From Spirosoma validum (GTDB lineage: Bacteria; Bacteroidota; Bacteroidia; Cytophagales; Spirosomataceae), in assembly GCF_014699035.1 (NCBI RefSeq), contig NZ_JACXAA010000029.1:1-33526 (forward strand): DNA of 33,526 nt. The letters run 5' to 3'. Below the pieces are notes generated by a model that searched no databases, was not told the DNA's origin, and saw nothing but the letters and a program-made list of their open reading frames with translations. A program made the position numbers and the translations under genes. Positions 1 to 8,645 of the stretch are shown piece by piece (within the stretch, counting starts at the first letter, position 1; every line of letters begins with the position of its first letter).

Positions 1-307
1 TGGTTCCCCCATCGGTGGAGATGCTCAGCCCACCAAGCGTGGCGGCATAGACCGTGCTGCCCACCGCATACACCCCCTGCACATTGTTACTACCCAGCCC
101 TGTGGGAATAGACCGGGTGGTGGCGAAGCTGCTGCAGGCCGGGCCGTTCTGCGCCCGGGCCCTCGGCTCACCTACCCCCAGCAAGGATACCCAGCCCAAA
201 AACAAAGAAAGCCACCACCAGCGAAATTCCCTAGTGGGTAACCCCAACAGGCCATACCGACCGACGACCGAACGCAAAAAACTGATTTTGGTAAATAAAT
301 TGTGCAT
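1..307 (-). CDS. Secreted BNR/propeller-like protein, 5' part only
   Basis: Reading leftwards from the ATG at 305-307 gives an uninterrupted frame of about 102 codons running off the window edge. The N-terminus has basic residues, then a hydrophobic stretch (WWWLSLFLGWVSLLGVG) and a likely signal-peptidase site near ARAQ, so the product is probably exported. The mature start carries a phrase of the kind GVYAVGSTVYAATLGGLSIS followed by TDGGT, typical of BNR/sortilin-like or two-component-regulator propeller blades. The rest of the gene and any C-terminal sorting domain lie outside. Function is unknown; a surface or secreted beta-propeller is the best reading. Confidence 0.72.
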   Translation of the reverse strand, partial: MHNLFTKISFLRSVVGRYGLLGLPTREFRWWWLSLFLGWVSLLGVGEPRARAQNGPACSSFATTRSIPTGLGSNNVQGVYAVGSTVYAATLGGLSISTDGGT

Positions 308-440
308 ATATAGATTAGGACTATTGATTGAGCTACATTCAGCGATATAAAGTGTTGGCGGGTTGATACGTCATCCCCTATGAACTAACCAGCGCAGTCG
401 GACTGACTACCGCCTGACCTTGCCGGAGGCTGACGCTACG

Positions 441-677
441 TTACTCGTTTGCCGGACAATGAAGGCGGGCTTTTGTCGGGTCATTGGGACGATCCAGGCG
501 GGCCTGATAATATCCGTTCCACCAGAGCAGATAGCACAGCAGGGCCAGCAAACCACTGTAGACAATGAGTTGCCCGATAATGTCAGGGAGCCGCCCCGGA
601 GCGGCTTTGGGGAAGTGGGGAAATTGTAACCCGCGCCTTGGGGGGCGGGTGAGCGGATAAGAGGACGGGTACGTCAA
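441..677 (-). CDS. Possible small single-span membrane protein
   Basis: A 78-codon frame with a TTG start and TAA stop. Its only distinctive feature is one strong hydrophobic segment (residues about 34-53, IIGQLIVYSGLLALLCYLLW) followed by a polar tail rich in R, D and P. The N-terminal third is proline and arginine rich, which could be noise in GC-rich DNA, and no family is recognised. The opposite strand is also open (420-629), so the evidence is weak. It lies between two leftward genes on the same strand. Confidence 0.3.
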   Translation of the reverse strand: MTYPSSYPLTRPPRRGLQFPHFPKAAPGRLPDIIGQLIVYSGLLALLCYLLWWNGYYQARLDRPNDPTKARLHCPANE

Positions 678-770
678 GGCTTTACCGGAAAATGAATGAG
701 TCGGTCGCTAGCAGCCGGGCAACTCAAATCGGCTACTTTAACCAGCCTCAAAACTAGCTCTTCACCCGGT

Positions 771-850
771 CCCCAGCGTCTCAACTTAGGCCCATAGCCG
801 TGTCTGAGGGTACCTCAGCGTCTCAACCTGGGTACCCCAGCGTCTCAACC
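771..850 (+). repeat. Three direct copies of CAGCGTCTCAAC with palindromic leaders
   Basis: CAGCGTCTCAAC occurs exactly at 774-785, 816-827 and 838-849, so spacing is 42 then 22 bases, roughly two and one turns of a 21-22 base unit. The second and third copies follow small palindromes: CTGAG-GGTAC-CTCAG and CTGGG-TAC-CCCAG. The unit is thus a hairpin plus the conserved tail GTCTCAAC. It lies downstream of the hybrid kinase and upstream of the next gene. It may be a REP-like element or a protein-binding array; the sequence does not decide. Confidence 0.65.
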
Positions 851-944
851 GCCAAAATCAGCCAAGTAATAGCCGCTCATCAGCCTGGCAGGCGAGGCCT
901 CTGCCTTTCACTCATCGATAAACACCAAAGGCCCTGCACCCTGC

Positions 945-3728
945 TTACAGATAATCGGAGGGGAGCTTCCCAAACCGACTTTTGAACGCAGCGGAAAAGC
1001 GTTTGACCTGCCGCAAGCCCACCTCCTTCACCGAGGACACCCGCCGATTTTCCAGCAGGTGGCGGGCCTGTTGCAGCCGGGCCTCGGTGATGTACTGAGC
1101 CGGGGTCAGGCCCGTCAGCCGTCTGACCTCCCGGAACAGCGTGCTGCGGCTTACCGACATGGCAGCCGCCAGTTGATCGGCCGTCAGCTCAAACTGGCTC
1201 AACTGGGCCTGCGCCTGGCCTTCCAGCCGTTTCAGCCAGTCCATATCCCCGCTCGACAGGAGGGGCACCGGTTTCATCGCTTCAGTAGCAGCCCCATCGC
1301 TACTTGTCGGCGGCTGGCGATGCTGTACATTAGTGAGCAGGTTCAGCACACGGGCCATCAGCTCGTCTTCATCGAAGGGTTTGAGCAGGTAGTCATCCAC
1401 CCCCAGCCGCAGGGCCTGAAGTTTATCGGCCTCATCGGCCCGGGCCGTCAGCATCACCACCGGAATGTGTCGGTACGTATCGCTTTGTTTGAGCGTTTCC
1501 AGCAGTTGAAAGCCATCCAGCAGGGGCATCATCAGGTCGGAGATGATCAGCGAGGGCAGCGTTGATAACGTAGCAAGCCGATTGAGGGCTTCCTGTCCAT
1601 TCGGCGTTGCCAAAACCGTAAAATTGGGCTGAAGAATGGCCGTCAGATAGTGCCGCAGGCTGCTATCGTCTTCCACCAGCAATAGCGTCGTCTTCTGACG
1701 ATTGGGGTGAACCGGCAGGGGTATGAGGGGTCCTGTATCGTTCAGGCCGGCTGCTTCCGTTTCGGTATCAGGAATCAGCGTAACGATTCCGGGTTCGACT
1801 CTACGCCCGGGAATTTCCAGAAAGAACGTAGTGCCCTGCTGCCACTCGCTTTCCACCCGCAACGTCCCCCCCAGCAGGGTGGCCAATTCGGCCGACAGCG
1901 CCAGCCCGATGCCCGTGCCCCCCTCGCTGGGTGCACCCGGCTGGCGGCTCTGAACGTACCGATCGAATACGTACGGCAGGTCATCGGGGTAAATCCCCCG
2001 TCCCGTGTCCCGCACGGCCAGCTGAATGCGGCCAGCCCGATCCGTTACAGTCACGATAATCGATCCCCCGGATGGGGTAAATTTGAGGGCATTGATCAGC
2101 AAATTGTCGAGTATTTTCTGAAACTTGTTCCCATCCAGATCCAGGATGAGCGTCGGGTCTGCTTTATACACCAACTGAAGGTAAATCTCCGACTGACGCG
2201 CCAATACCTCGAAGTTGGCCACGATTCGCTCGACGAGCCCACGAAGCAGGACCGGTTCATGGGCTACCTCCAGCTTACCGGCGTCCAGTTTGGTCAGGTC
2301 CATGATTTCGTTAACCAGGTCGAGCAGTCGGCGGGCGTTTTGGTGCGCTGTTCGGAGGAGTTCGCCACTACGTTCGTCGGCCGGCGGTTGCTTCAGCAGG
2401 CTGCCCAGGGGCCCCAGGATCAGGGTCAGCGGTGTGCGCAGCTCGTGGGAGACGTTGGCAAAAAAGGTCGTTTTGAGTGTATCCATGGCCAGAATCGCTT
2501 CGCGTTGCGCCTGTTCGACGCTCAGCCTGGCGGCCGTTCGGATGCCCTCCCGGGTGGTATGCCAGAGGATGAGCACCACAAAGAGGGGTTCACACGCAAA
2601 ACTAATGAACATGACCTGGGTAATGGCCTCCTCGCTGACCGAGCCGGGAAAGAAGCCCGCATTACGTCCGTAGTAGTAGGTATACACGGGTAAGGCGATG
2701 AGCATGGCCGGAATGTTCCACAGGACGGGCTGCTGTTTTCTCAGCAGCAGGAACCAGAACAAAAGAAGCGTAAAGCCGTACATGATGGCTAAGACAGTGA
2801 TGAAGGCCCAGGTGAGGTAGGCGTGCCGCACCACCAAACTTAACCCGGCGTACAATACCCCCAGGGCGCCAAATCCCCGGTAGAGCCAAACCAGCCGGGG
2901 GCGGAGTTGAGCCAGCCGGAAGGCAACCGTGATGTAGTAGGCGACCGCGGGCATCACCAAGCCAACAGCCATATAATGACTGGTATTGGCCCAATACGGG
3001 GAATGGGGAAAGTAGATACCCGGGTAACCGGCCCCAAAGAGCACACTCAAACAAACCACCAGGGACGAGAGGGCATAGGCCCGCAGCACCCCGTAGGGAT
3101 GCATAAACAGCAGGAGCATCAGCTCGAACAGGGCCAGCATCGTCGCCAGCGTAAACATAACGTACCGGTCAACATCGGGCAGACGCACCGTATCAAAGGT
3201 GGCCCGATCCCAGGCCCGCCAGGCATAGTTGTGGTGCTGGGTGGAGACAATGCGGGCGTAGAGGGTCTGGGGGGCGGTTGCTGGCAGGGTTACATACAGG
3301 GTGGGATAGCGGGTCCTGGGCGTCCGCCGGGCATAGGGAATCCCATCGCCGGCGAATTGGGTGTGCCATCCCCTAAGCGAGTCGGGCTGGTAGAGGCTTA
3401 GGCTATCAACGTAGAAATTGGTCAGTTCCAGGGCGTAGGTGCGCGGGGCTGGGGTGGGTTGTTGCAGGGTCAATCGGCACCAGACCGGATGGGGCGTGAA
3501 GCCCAGCACCAGGGTTGGCTCAACCATCGGCTGCCAGCGAAGGGGGCGGTGGGTCACTTGCTCGATAGTGAGCCGGTCGGTGGAATCGACCATATACTCG
3601 CCGATTAACAGGCGGGGTTGTTGGGCCGCCACAGCGGGCAGTTGGTTGATGGTCGTCTGAGCCCGGGCTTCTGGCACCAGGAAAGGCCATAGACCAAGCA
3701 CCAATAAATACAGAAACGTCCGGGGCAT
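945..3728 (-). CDS. Hybrid sensor kinase/response regulator with AraC-type DNA-binding domain
   Basis: A one-protein two-component system of about 927 residues. In order: signal peptide (MPRTFLYLLVLGLWPFLVPE, cleavage near ARAQ), 7TMR-DISM-type extracellular sensor domain (about 40-165), seven-helix membrane region (about 190-385), HisKA with VSHELRTP (His428), HATPase with N-box NALKFTP, DTGRG and GTGIGLAL, receiver domain with phospho-acceptor Asp731 in SDLMMP and the conserved lysine in LLKPFD, then a C-terminal AraC helix-turn-helix (about 830-927). The frame is open to 3836, but the start at 3726-3728 is chosen because it places the signal peptide at the N-terminus. Such proteins sense an extracytoplasmic ligand and directly activate transcription, often of neighbouring transport or polysaccharide genes; no obvious target lies here. 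Oddity: the second HTH reads VKEVGLRQVKRF, about four residues shorter than the family pattern. Confidence 0.93.
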   Translation of the reverse strand: MPRTFLYLLVLGLWPFLVPEARAQTTINQLPAVAAQQPRLLIGEYMVDSTDRLTIEQVTHRPLRWQPMVEPTLVLGFTPHPVWCRLTLQQPTPAPRTYALELTNFYVDSLSLYQPDSLRGWHTQFAGDGIPYARRTPRTRYPTLYVTLPATAPQTLYARIVSTQHHNYAWRAWDRATFDTVRLPDVDRYVMFTLATMLALFELMLLLFMHPYGVLRAYALSSLVVCLSVLFGAGYPGIYFPHSPYWANTSHYMAVGLVMPAVAYYITVAFRLAQLRPRLVWLYRGFGALGVLYAGLSLVVRHAYLTWAFITVLAIMYGFTLLLFWFLLLRKQQPVLWNIPAMLIALPVYTYYYGRNAGFFPGSVSEEAITQVMFISFACEPLFVVLILWHTTREGIRTAARLSVEQAQREAILAMDTLKTTFFANVSHELRTPLTLILGPLGSLLKQPPADERSGELLRTAHQNARRLLDLVNEIMDLTKLDAGKLEVAHEPVLLRGLVERIVANFEVLARQSEIYLQLVYKADPTLILDLDGNKFQKILDNLLINALKFTPSGGSIIVTVTDRAGRIQLAVRDTGRGIYPDDLPYVFDRYVQSRQPGAPSEGGTGIGLALSAELATLLGGTLRVESEWQQGTTFFLEIPGRRVEPGIVTLIPDTETEAAGLNDTGPLIPLPVHPNRQKTTLLLVEDDSSLRHYLTAILQPNFTVLATPNGQEALNRLATLSTLPSLIISDLMMPLLDGFQLLETLKQSDTYRHIPVVMLTARADEADKLQALRLGVDDYLLKPFDEDELMARVLNLLTNVQHRQPPTSSDGAATEAMKPVPLLSSGDMDWLKRLEGQAQAQLSQFELTADQLAAAMSVSRSTLFREVRRLTGLTPAQYITEARLQQARHLLENRRVSSVKEVGLRQVKRFSAAFKSRFGKLPSDYL

Positions 3729-4164
3729 CTCGTCAGCTAAGTGGTCATGGGGTATGCGGTATCGATTGAGGTGGTTTTCATTTATGGGGCGCTCTCTTGT
3801 TGCCCATCCGGCGGGCGAAACAAACCAGCCCTCCAAGGGTGCCCATCAGTTCAAATGCACCGGTACTTTATCTCAAAGATACCTTAAATTGTCTAACCGC
3901 ACCCGGTTAATTCGCTCATTTGACACCTGTAAGGCAATGCCTGGCCAAAGCCGATCAACGCATGTCCACAGTTTATGCGGCCCCATTTTATAGCGCATTG
4001 TCCATAAAGTCGTTATGTGGTGGTACTCGTATCGCTTCTGACGTCGGATAGATCCAGTTCTATACTAATGTGTCAGTAAACGCCCATTTCACGAAGCAGG
4101 TAGATAATGGTAGCTTACCTAAAGCTAAAACCGTTACAATAGCTTCTCGTTGGCCAGCAATCAC
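3729..4164. other. Intergenic region upstream of hybrid kinase
   Basis: No convincing gene. It should contain the promoter of the leftward hybrid kinase and the 3' flank of the leftward Fic gene. The only recognised element is the half copy of the dispersed repeat at 4078-4110. Confidence 0.6.
4078..4110 (+). repeat. Left-half copy of the CGTCTCA dispersed repeat
   Basis: It begins AAACGCCCATTT, identical to the copy at 30021, and continues GAAGCAGGTAGATAATGG, which aligns with GAAGTAGGTACGTGAGGC of the copy at 12376. The CGTCTCA hairpin half is missing. Confidence 0.5.
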
Positions 4165-5004
4165 CTAAAAAAGTAAAGTCAGCCCCCCTTTGTTTTTCAA
4201 TACGTCCCCCTTCTTAGGTACTTGTGGCTTGGTTAAGCGGGCAATCTCCTGAGTAAGAAAGTGGGTGAGCTGACCGTACATAAAATCTGACATCGGCTTG
4301 GTCACTTCCTGCCGACGCGACTCTTCTAGGGCAGCTATATAAGCTGTCCGATCCTGGGCATACACTAGGCTCAAGGGCAAGCCATGATACTGCTGAACAT
4401 AATTCATCAGCAGCCGAGAGGTGCGCCCGTTGCCATCGCCAAAGGGATGAATACTGACTAATTGAAAGTGTACCTGAAAGGAAAGGTCATAGACCTGCCG
4501 GACTGTTTTGGCTGCGGGCAACAGCGTGTTCATCTCTTTGAGCAACGTGTCCACGGCTGCCGGGACCTTCTTAGCATCCATAAACATGCGGCTACCGGCC
4601 ATGGCGCTAACCGTGCGGAATTGTCCCCGACTCGAATCGAAGGTACCCAACAGGGTGTTGGTCGGTCCACCCGTCTGGCGCATGACCGCTGCGGCAATGG
4701 CCTGTAGCCGATCCCGGTTCAGGGGCTCATGTTGGGTGGCCCAGTCGAGGACCAGTTGTTGAGCGGTCTGATGATCAACGACCATCAAGTGGTGTTCCAG
4801 TGGCTTGCCCCCCGCCGTAAGCCCTTTTTCTAACAAGGTCTGGGTCTCCAGCAGTGTTAGAGTCGAGCCTTCGATAGCAGTCGAATGATGGGTGTGCACC
4901 ATTTGGTTATACAGCTCAAAGTTAATCACGCCGGTGATGAGCGCTTGGTATTGCTTGATCAGTTCGGGCAACGTTGGAGCGGTAGAGGATGTGATTTGAG
5001 CCAT
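4165..5004 (-). CDS. Fic family protein (probable AMP-transferase), self-inhibited class
   Basis: 279 residues. Fic enzymes usually transfer AMP from ATP to a hydroxyl side chain of a target protein. The active-site motif is intact: HPFGDGNGRTSR at residues 186-197, with catalytic His186 and the anion-binding GNGR. An N-terminal Fic_N-like region precedes it, and STAIEG at residues 41-46 fits the inhibitory (S/T)xxxE(G/N) motif; placed N-terminal to the Fic core, it suggests a class II protein held off by its own helix. No separate antitoxin gene is adjacent, which agrees with built-in inhibition. There is no signal peptide, so it should act in the cytoplasm. Neighbours on both sides are unrelated, and the target cannot be inferred. 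Confidence 0.92.
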   Translation of the reverse strand: MAQITSSTAPTLPELIKQYQALITGVINFELYNQMVHTHHSTAIEGSTLTLLETQTLLEKGLTAGGKPLEHHLMVVDHQTAQQLVLDWATQHEPLNRDRLQAIAAAVMRQTGGPTNTLLGTFDSSRGQFRTVSAMAGSRMFMDAKKVPAAVDTLLKEMNTLLPAAKTVRQVYDLSFQVHFQLVSIHPFGDGNGRTSRLLMNYVQQYHGLPLSLVYAQDRTAYIAALEESRRQEVTKPMSDFMYGQLTHFLTQEIARLTKPQVPKKGDVLKNKGGLTLLF

Positions 5005-5121
5005 GGTGAGCGGTCAGGCGATTGAGCAAGGAGAGTTATTCAAAGATACGAAAGATGCTGGCTCGGGCGCGAACGGCCTCTAAAACTAGGCTTTTGTGAG
5101 ATTGTGCCATGCATCAGTATC

Positions 5122-5168
5122 GGGTAAGCCATCAACTTAGGCTGTCCTCCAAATCCGGTGGCTTACCC
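5122..5168 (-). terminator. Hairpin downstream of FG-GAP gene
   Basis: Perfect 10-bp inverted repeat GGGTAAGCCA (5122-5131) and TGGCTTACCC (5159-5168) with a 27-base loop, 16 bases past the stop of the leftward FG-GAP gene. No T-run follows. A terminator or mRNA-stabilising 3' hairpin is likely from position alone. Confidence 0.45.
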
Positions 5169-5184
5169 TATTAACCATCTCGCT

Positions 5185-7881
5185 TTACTGCTGGAAATAA
5201 TCCACCTTATCGGCGTCTATGTTGTTAGTCATGTTGATTTCTCCACCACCCAATACCGTCGCACTGCAGTTGACTACGCCTGTAGTGCTGCCCGCAACCA
5301 GTTGCCCCGTTAAGCCAACGCTGAGCTTGTTGCCCCCGGCAATCGACTCATTGGTGGTGAGGATGTAGTAGGATGCATCGCTGCTCAAACTCCAGCTCCC
5401 ATTCTTCACATTGCGACCCTCCACGCTGGTTAAGGCCCCATTCAGACTCAGGCTCATTTTGGCATCTTTGGTAATTTTGACCGTAATGGGGCCACTGCTG
5501 GCTACCCCGTTGGTTTCGATCACATCCACCACTACCGAGATGGGGCCCGTACCATAGACCAGCGTCGGCCGGGCATAGAGTAGCAGGGTCAGGTCAGCCA
5601 CCGGCACATTTAGTAACACCGATACACTGGCATCGTTGCCATTAGCGGTAATAATGTCAGGCTTGCCATCGCTATTGACATCCTTGATCACTACGTATTG
5701 AGGAGAATTACCCACGGCGAAGGTGGTAGCGGTCTCGAAATTACCCGTTCCCATCCCTAAGAGCACCGACACGGTATTCCCGAAAAAATTACTGGCAATG
5801 ATGTCGAGTTTACCGTCGCTGTTCATATCCCCCAGCGCTACCGAAGCGGGGAAACTGCCCACCGCGAAGTTGGTAGCAGTTCCAAAGCTGCCCGCACCCT
5901 TGCCTAGCAACACGGATATATTGTTATCATTCTGATTGGAGACAATGATGTCAACTTTACCATCGCTGTTCACATCGCCTAGCGCGACCGACGTGGGGGT
6001 AACGCCAACGGCAAAAATGGTAGCGGCCCCAAAACTGCCGGTCCCTGTACCTAACAATACCGATACAATATTGCCGAAGCAAGTGGTGATAATATCGGGT
6101 TTGCCATCGCTATTGACATCCTCTACCTTTATTGAGGTAGTGAACATGTTTGGATTGCCGGTCACAGCGAAATTGGTGGCGGGTCCAAAACTGCCGTTCC
6201 CTGTACTTAACAATACCGACACCGTGGGGCTACCCACATTAGCGGTGATGATGTCAGGCTTGCCATCTCTGTTGACATCCGCCACCGCTATCGTGTAGGG
6301 ACGTTCACTCACGGCGAAGTTAATAGCAGCCCCGAAATTTCCGGTACCTGTGCCTATCAGTACGGAGACATTATTACTACTACTATTAGCGGTGATCATG
6401 TCGGGCTTACCATCCAAGTTGACATCCGCCACCGCTACCGAACGAGGGTAATTGGCTACCGAATAGTTCGCGGGGGAGCCAAATCGGCCCGCACTCGTTC
6501 CCAGCAGTACCGACACATTATTGCTGCCCTGATTGGCAGTAATGATGTCGGGTTTACCATCCAAATTGATATCCGCCACCGCTACCGAAGTAGGGCCAAC
6601 GCTTACCGGAAATGTAGTCTGACTAAAATTCACTTCGTGGGGAACCACCTGCTGATTGAGCAGCACCGAGACATTGCTACTGCCCTGATTGGCCGCCATG
6701 ATGTCGGGCTTACCATCCAAGTTGACATCCGCCACCGCCACCGAACTAGGGTTATTACCTACTGGAAAGGTAGTCTGAGCCCCAAAACTGCCCGTTCCCG
6801 TCCCTAGCAACACGGATACTTTACTGGTGGGATAGGAACTGGCTGTGATCATATCGGCTTTCCCATCCCCGTTTATATCGCTCACTGCTACTGGGTAGAC
6901 CCAATCGTCAAAGGCTATACTCGTTGGCGTTCCCAAACTGCCCGTGCCCGTGCCTAAAAGCACCGATATCGTACTAGCACTTCCGTTCGCTGTGATGACA
7001 TCAAGTTTCCCATCGTCGTTGATATCCTCCACTACTAAATTAACGGGAGGAATACCTATGGCAAAATTAGTAGCAGACCCAAAACTGCCCGTCCCCGTAC
7101 CCAATAGCACTGACACTGCGCTGCCCTCGAAATGAGTGGTGATGATGTCAGCTTTTCCATCAGCGTTCATATCCTTCACGACCATTGCGCCGGTGCCAGT
7201 GCCCGTAGCGAAGGAAGTGGCTACGCCGAAGCTACCCGTCCCCGTGCCTAATAGTACCGATAGATTCTTACTGGATGGATTGGTGATGATCATGTCGGGC
7301 TTCCCATCCCCGTTCACATCTCCCAGGGCTAGTGAGCGGGGGCTATTACCTACAGCGAAGGAAGTAGCGGCCCCAAAACTGCCGGTGCCGGTGCCCAACA
7401 GCACCGATACGTTACTGTTATTCGTATTGAGCGTGATGATGTCGGGCTTGCTATCCCCATTGATGTCTTCCAAGGCCAGCACGAAGGGCGCAAAACTTAA
7501 GGAATAGTTGGTGGCAACGCCAAAACTGCCGGTTCCGGTTCCTAATAGCACCGATATAGTGCTATTAGCAGGCGATATATTGTTATTGTTAGCTGTGATA
7601 AGATCAGGTTTACCGTCGCCATTCACATCTTTTATGATTACCGAGTTGGGCTGATAGCCTACCGGAAACGTAGCCTGAGGACCAAAATTTTGGCCCCGGG
7701 CGGTAGTAGAAACTAGCAAAAACAACAAGCTCAGGGTATACCAAACTATTACAGCTCGGCGGCATGCGTGTTGAAAACAAATAGAATATTTAGTTAAGGT
7801 TTGAGGGAGCCAGGAAGAAGTCGGGATCGTGACAGGTAAGGCTATTAACATTCGGAAAAGAGGGTCAAAAATCACTGACAT
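5185..7881 (-). CDS. Secreted FG-GAP/VCBS repeat protein, two tandem seven-repeat propellers
   Basis: 898 residues. A long N-terminal stretch ends in a hydrophobic core (YTLSLLFLLVSTTARG) with likely cleavage after it, so the protein is probably exported. The true start could be the ATG at 7881 or the internal ATG at 7851; both leave an unusually long n-region. The body has 14 repeats of about 49 residues, each with a calcium-binding-like D-x-N-x-D-G-K-x-D loop (for example DVNGDGKPDLI) and ending SVLLGTGTGSFG. Repeats 7 and 14 alone end in SVLLN instead, which divides the array into 7+7, as expected for two seven-bladed integrin-like propellers. A C-terminal domain of about 135 residues follows (DLTLLLYARPTLVYGTGPIS...), resembling CARDB/DUF11-type beta-sandwich modules. 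A surface binding or adhesion role is inferred from the architecture. Confidence 0.9.
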   Translation of the reverse strand: MSVIFDPLFRMLIALPVTIPTSSWLPQTLTKYSICFQHACRRAVIVWYTLSLLFLLVSTTARGQNFGPQATFPVGYQPNSVIIKDVNGDGKPDLITANNNNISPANSTISVLLGTGTGSFGVATNYSLSFAPFVLALEDINGDSKPDIITLNTNNSNVSVLLGTGTGSFGAATSFAVGNSPRSLALGDVNGDGKPDMIITNPSSKNLSVLLGTGTGSFGVATSFATGTGTGAMVVKDMNADGKADIITTHFEGSAVSVLLGTGTGSFGSATNFAIGIPPVNLVVEDINDDGKLDVITANGSASTISVLLGTGTGSLGTPTSIAFDDWVYPVAVSDINGDGKADMITASSYPTSKVSVLLGTGTGSFGAQTTFPVGNNPSSVAVADVNLDGKPDIMAANQGSSNVSVLLNQQVVPHEVNFSQTTFPVSVGPTSVAVADINLDGKPDIITANQGSNNVSVLLGTSAGRFGSPANYSVANYPRSVAVADVNLDGKPDMITANSSSNNVSVLIGTGTGNFGAAINFAVSERPYTIAVADVNRDGKPDIITANVGSPTVSVLLSTGNGSFGPATNFAVTGNPNMFTTSIKVEDVNSDGKPDIITTCFGNIVSVLLGTGTGSFGAATIFAVGVTPTSVALGDVNSDGKVDIIVSNQNDNNISVLLGKGAGSFGTATNFAVGSFPASVALGDMNSDGKLDIIASNFFGNTVSVLLGMGTGNFETATTFAVGNSPQYVVIKDVNSDGKPDIITANGNDASVSVLLNVPVADLTLLLYARPTLVYGTGPISVVVDVIETNGVASSGPITVKITKDAKMSLSLNGALTSVEGRNVKNGSWSLSSDASYYILTTNESIAGGNKLSVGLTGQLVAGSTTGVVNCSATVLGGGEINMTNNIDADKVDYFQQ

Positions 7882-8115
7882 TAAAAAGTCAATAATACTA
7901 CTTTTGGTCGAAAAAATTAATTGAGTGTCAGGTTACGGCCAATAAATTAAACTTGACCTCTTATTTACGTCCTTTTGCTACATATGAAAAGAGGATAGAC
8001 CCCCTCCCTAATTTTGATACCGTTTTTCTGAGGCTAGGCTAACGGTTGTGGCAAGGGCATAAGTACAGCCTGTATTTATGGAGCCTTTTATGAGAAGCGG
8101 TAACCAATTTATCAT

Positions 8116-8177
8116 AAAAAGCCGTTAGCCCATAACGATGATGATTGAGAATCATCGTTATGGGCTAACGGCTTTTT
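8116..8177 (-). terminator. Perfect 27-bp hairpin overlapping the VOC gene stop codon
   Basis: Arms 8116-8142 and 8151-8177 are exact reverse complements with an 8-base loop (GATTGAGA). The arms carry A5 and T5 at their outer ends, so the structure can terminate in both directions. The right arm overlaps the TAA stop (8176-8178) of the leftward VOC gene. This is an intrinsic terminator by structure and place. Confidence 0.85.
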
Positions 8178-8541
8178 AGTTTTTAGTCATCCAAAAGCGC
8201 AGGATGTTGCCGTCAGGATCGTTAAAGCTAGCAATAAATGCCCCTTCCCCCAGATCCATGATAGGGTGAATTAATAAAATGTTGTGTGCTGATACAAAGC
8301 CCTCAATGTCATCCACCGCAAAGGACAGGACTGTATTTACGTTCGCTGGCGTAGTCACCTTTTGTTTTAGCACCGCATAATGAATCCCGTTGTAATTACA
8401 TTCCCAATGTTCAGGCGTATTACCATGCCGGTTCAACGCGAGCGGAATACCTAATACGTCCCGATAAAATGTTGCCAACCGACTTGGTTCAGGTGAGGAC
8501 ATAATCACCCCCGTCAATCCTTTCACTTGTACTGCATGCAT
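8176..8541 (-). CDS. VOC (glyoxalase/bleomycin-resistance) family protein
   Basis: 121 residues with one or two beta-alpha-beta-beta-beta modules typical of the vicinal oxygen chelate fold. The opening phrase KGLTGVIMSSPEPSRLATFY followed by DVLGIPL, and the closing FNDPDGNILRFW, are the usual VOC signatures; the late Glu of many members is not obvious here, since the closing motif reads NILRFW. VOC proteins include lyases, dioxygenases and binding proteins for toxic small molecules, and the substrate cannot be called. It is divergent from a MarR-like regulator across a 104-base gap, suggesting a regulated detoxification pair (inference). A strong terminator overlaps the stop codon. Confidence 0.85.
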   Translation of the reverse strand: MHAVQVKGLTGVIMSSPEPSRLATFYRDVLGIPLALNRHGNTPEHWECNYNGIHYAVLKQKVTTPANVNTVLSFAVDDIEGFVSAHNILLIHPIMDLGEGAFIASFNDPDGNILRFWMTKN

Positions 8542-8605
8542 AATTGTATCAGTTATGATGTTTCATCAGCAAACGTATAGCAGGAATGATTTTTTACAAC
8601 ACAAG

Positions 8606-8633
8606 TGATGTTTTATTTTTTATTTTTACATCA
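8606..8633. promoter_or_regulatory. Candidate operator between VOC and MarR-like genes
   Basis: The shared upstream region holds the inverted pair TGATGT (8606-8611) and ACATCA (8628-8633) flanking an AT-rich centre, 12 bases before the regulator start. MarR-type repressors often bind such sites in their own divergent promoter. The arms are short, so this is tentative. Confidence 0.3.
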
Positions 8634-8645
8634 AAAATGATATAG

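Larger units (their letters stand above)
308..944. other. Mostly non-coding interval with repeats
   Basis: This gap separates the 3' end of the hybrid kinase from the propeller gene start. It holds the doubtful small frame at 441-677 and the CAGCGTCTCAAC repeats at 771-850. Nothing else was recognised. Confidence 0.6.

Noticed and set aside
771..850. Triple repeat considered as a CRISPR remnant
   Set aside because: Units are only 12 bases, spacers are 30 and 10 bases and partly palindromic, and no cas gene is present.
1707..2693. 328-codon rightward open frame
   Set aside because: It is antisense to the kinase domain of the hybrid sensor and its translation has no recognisable features.
5723..7507. 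Several rightward frames rich in repeats such as KLPVPVPNNTDT
   Set aside because: They are the mirror of the FG-GAP repeats on the other strand.
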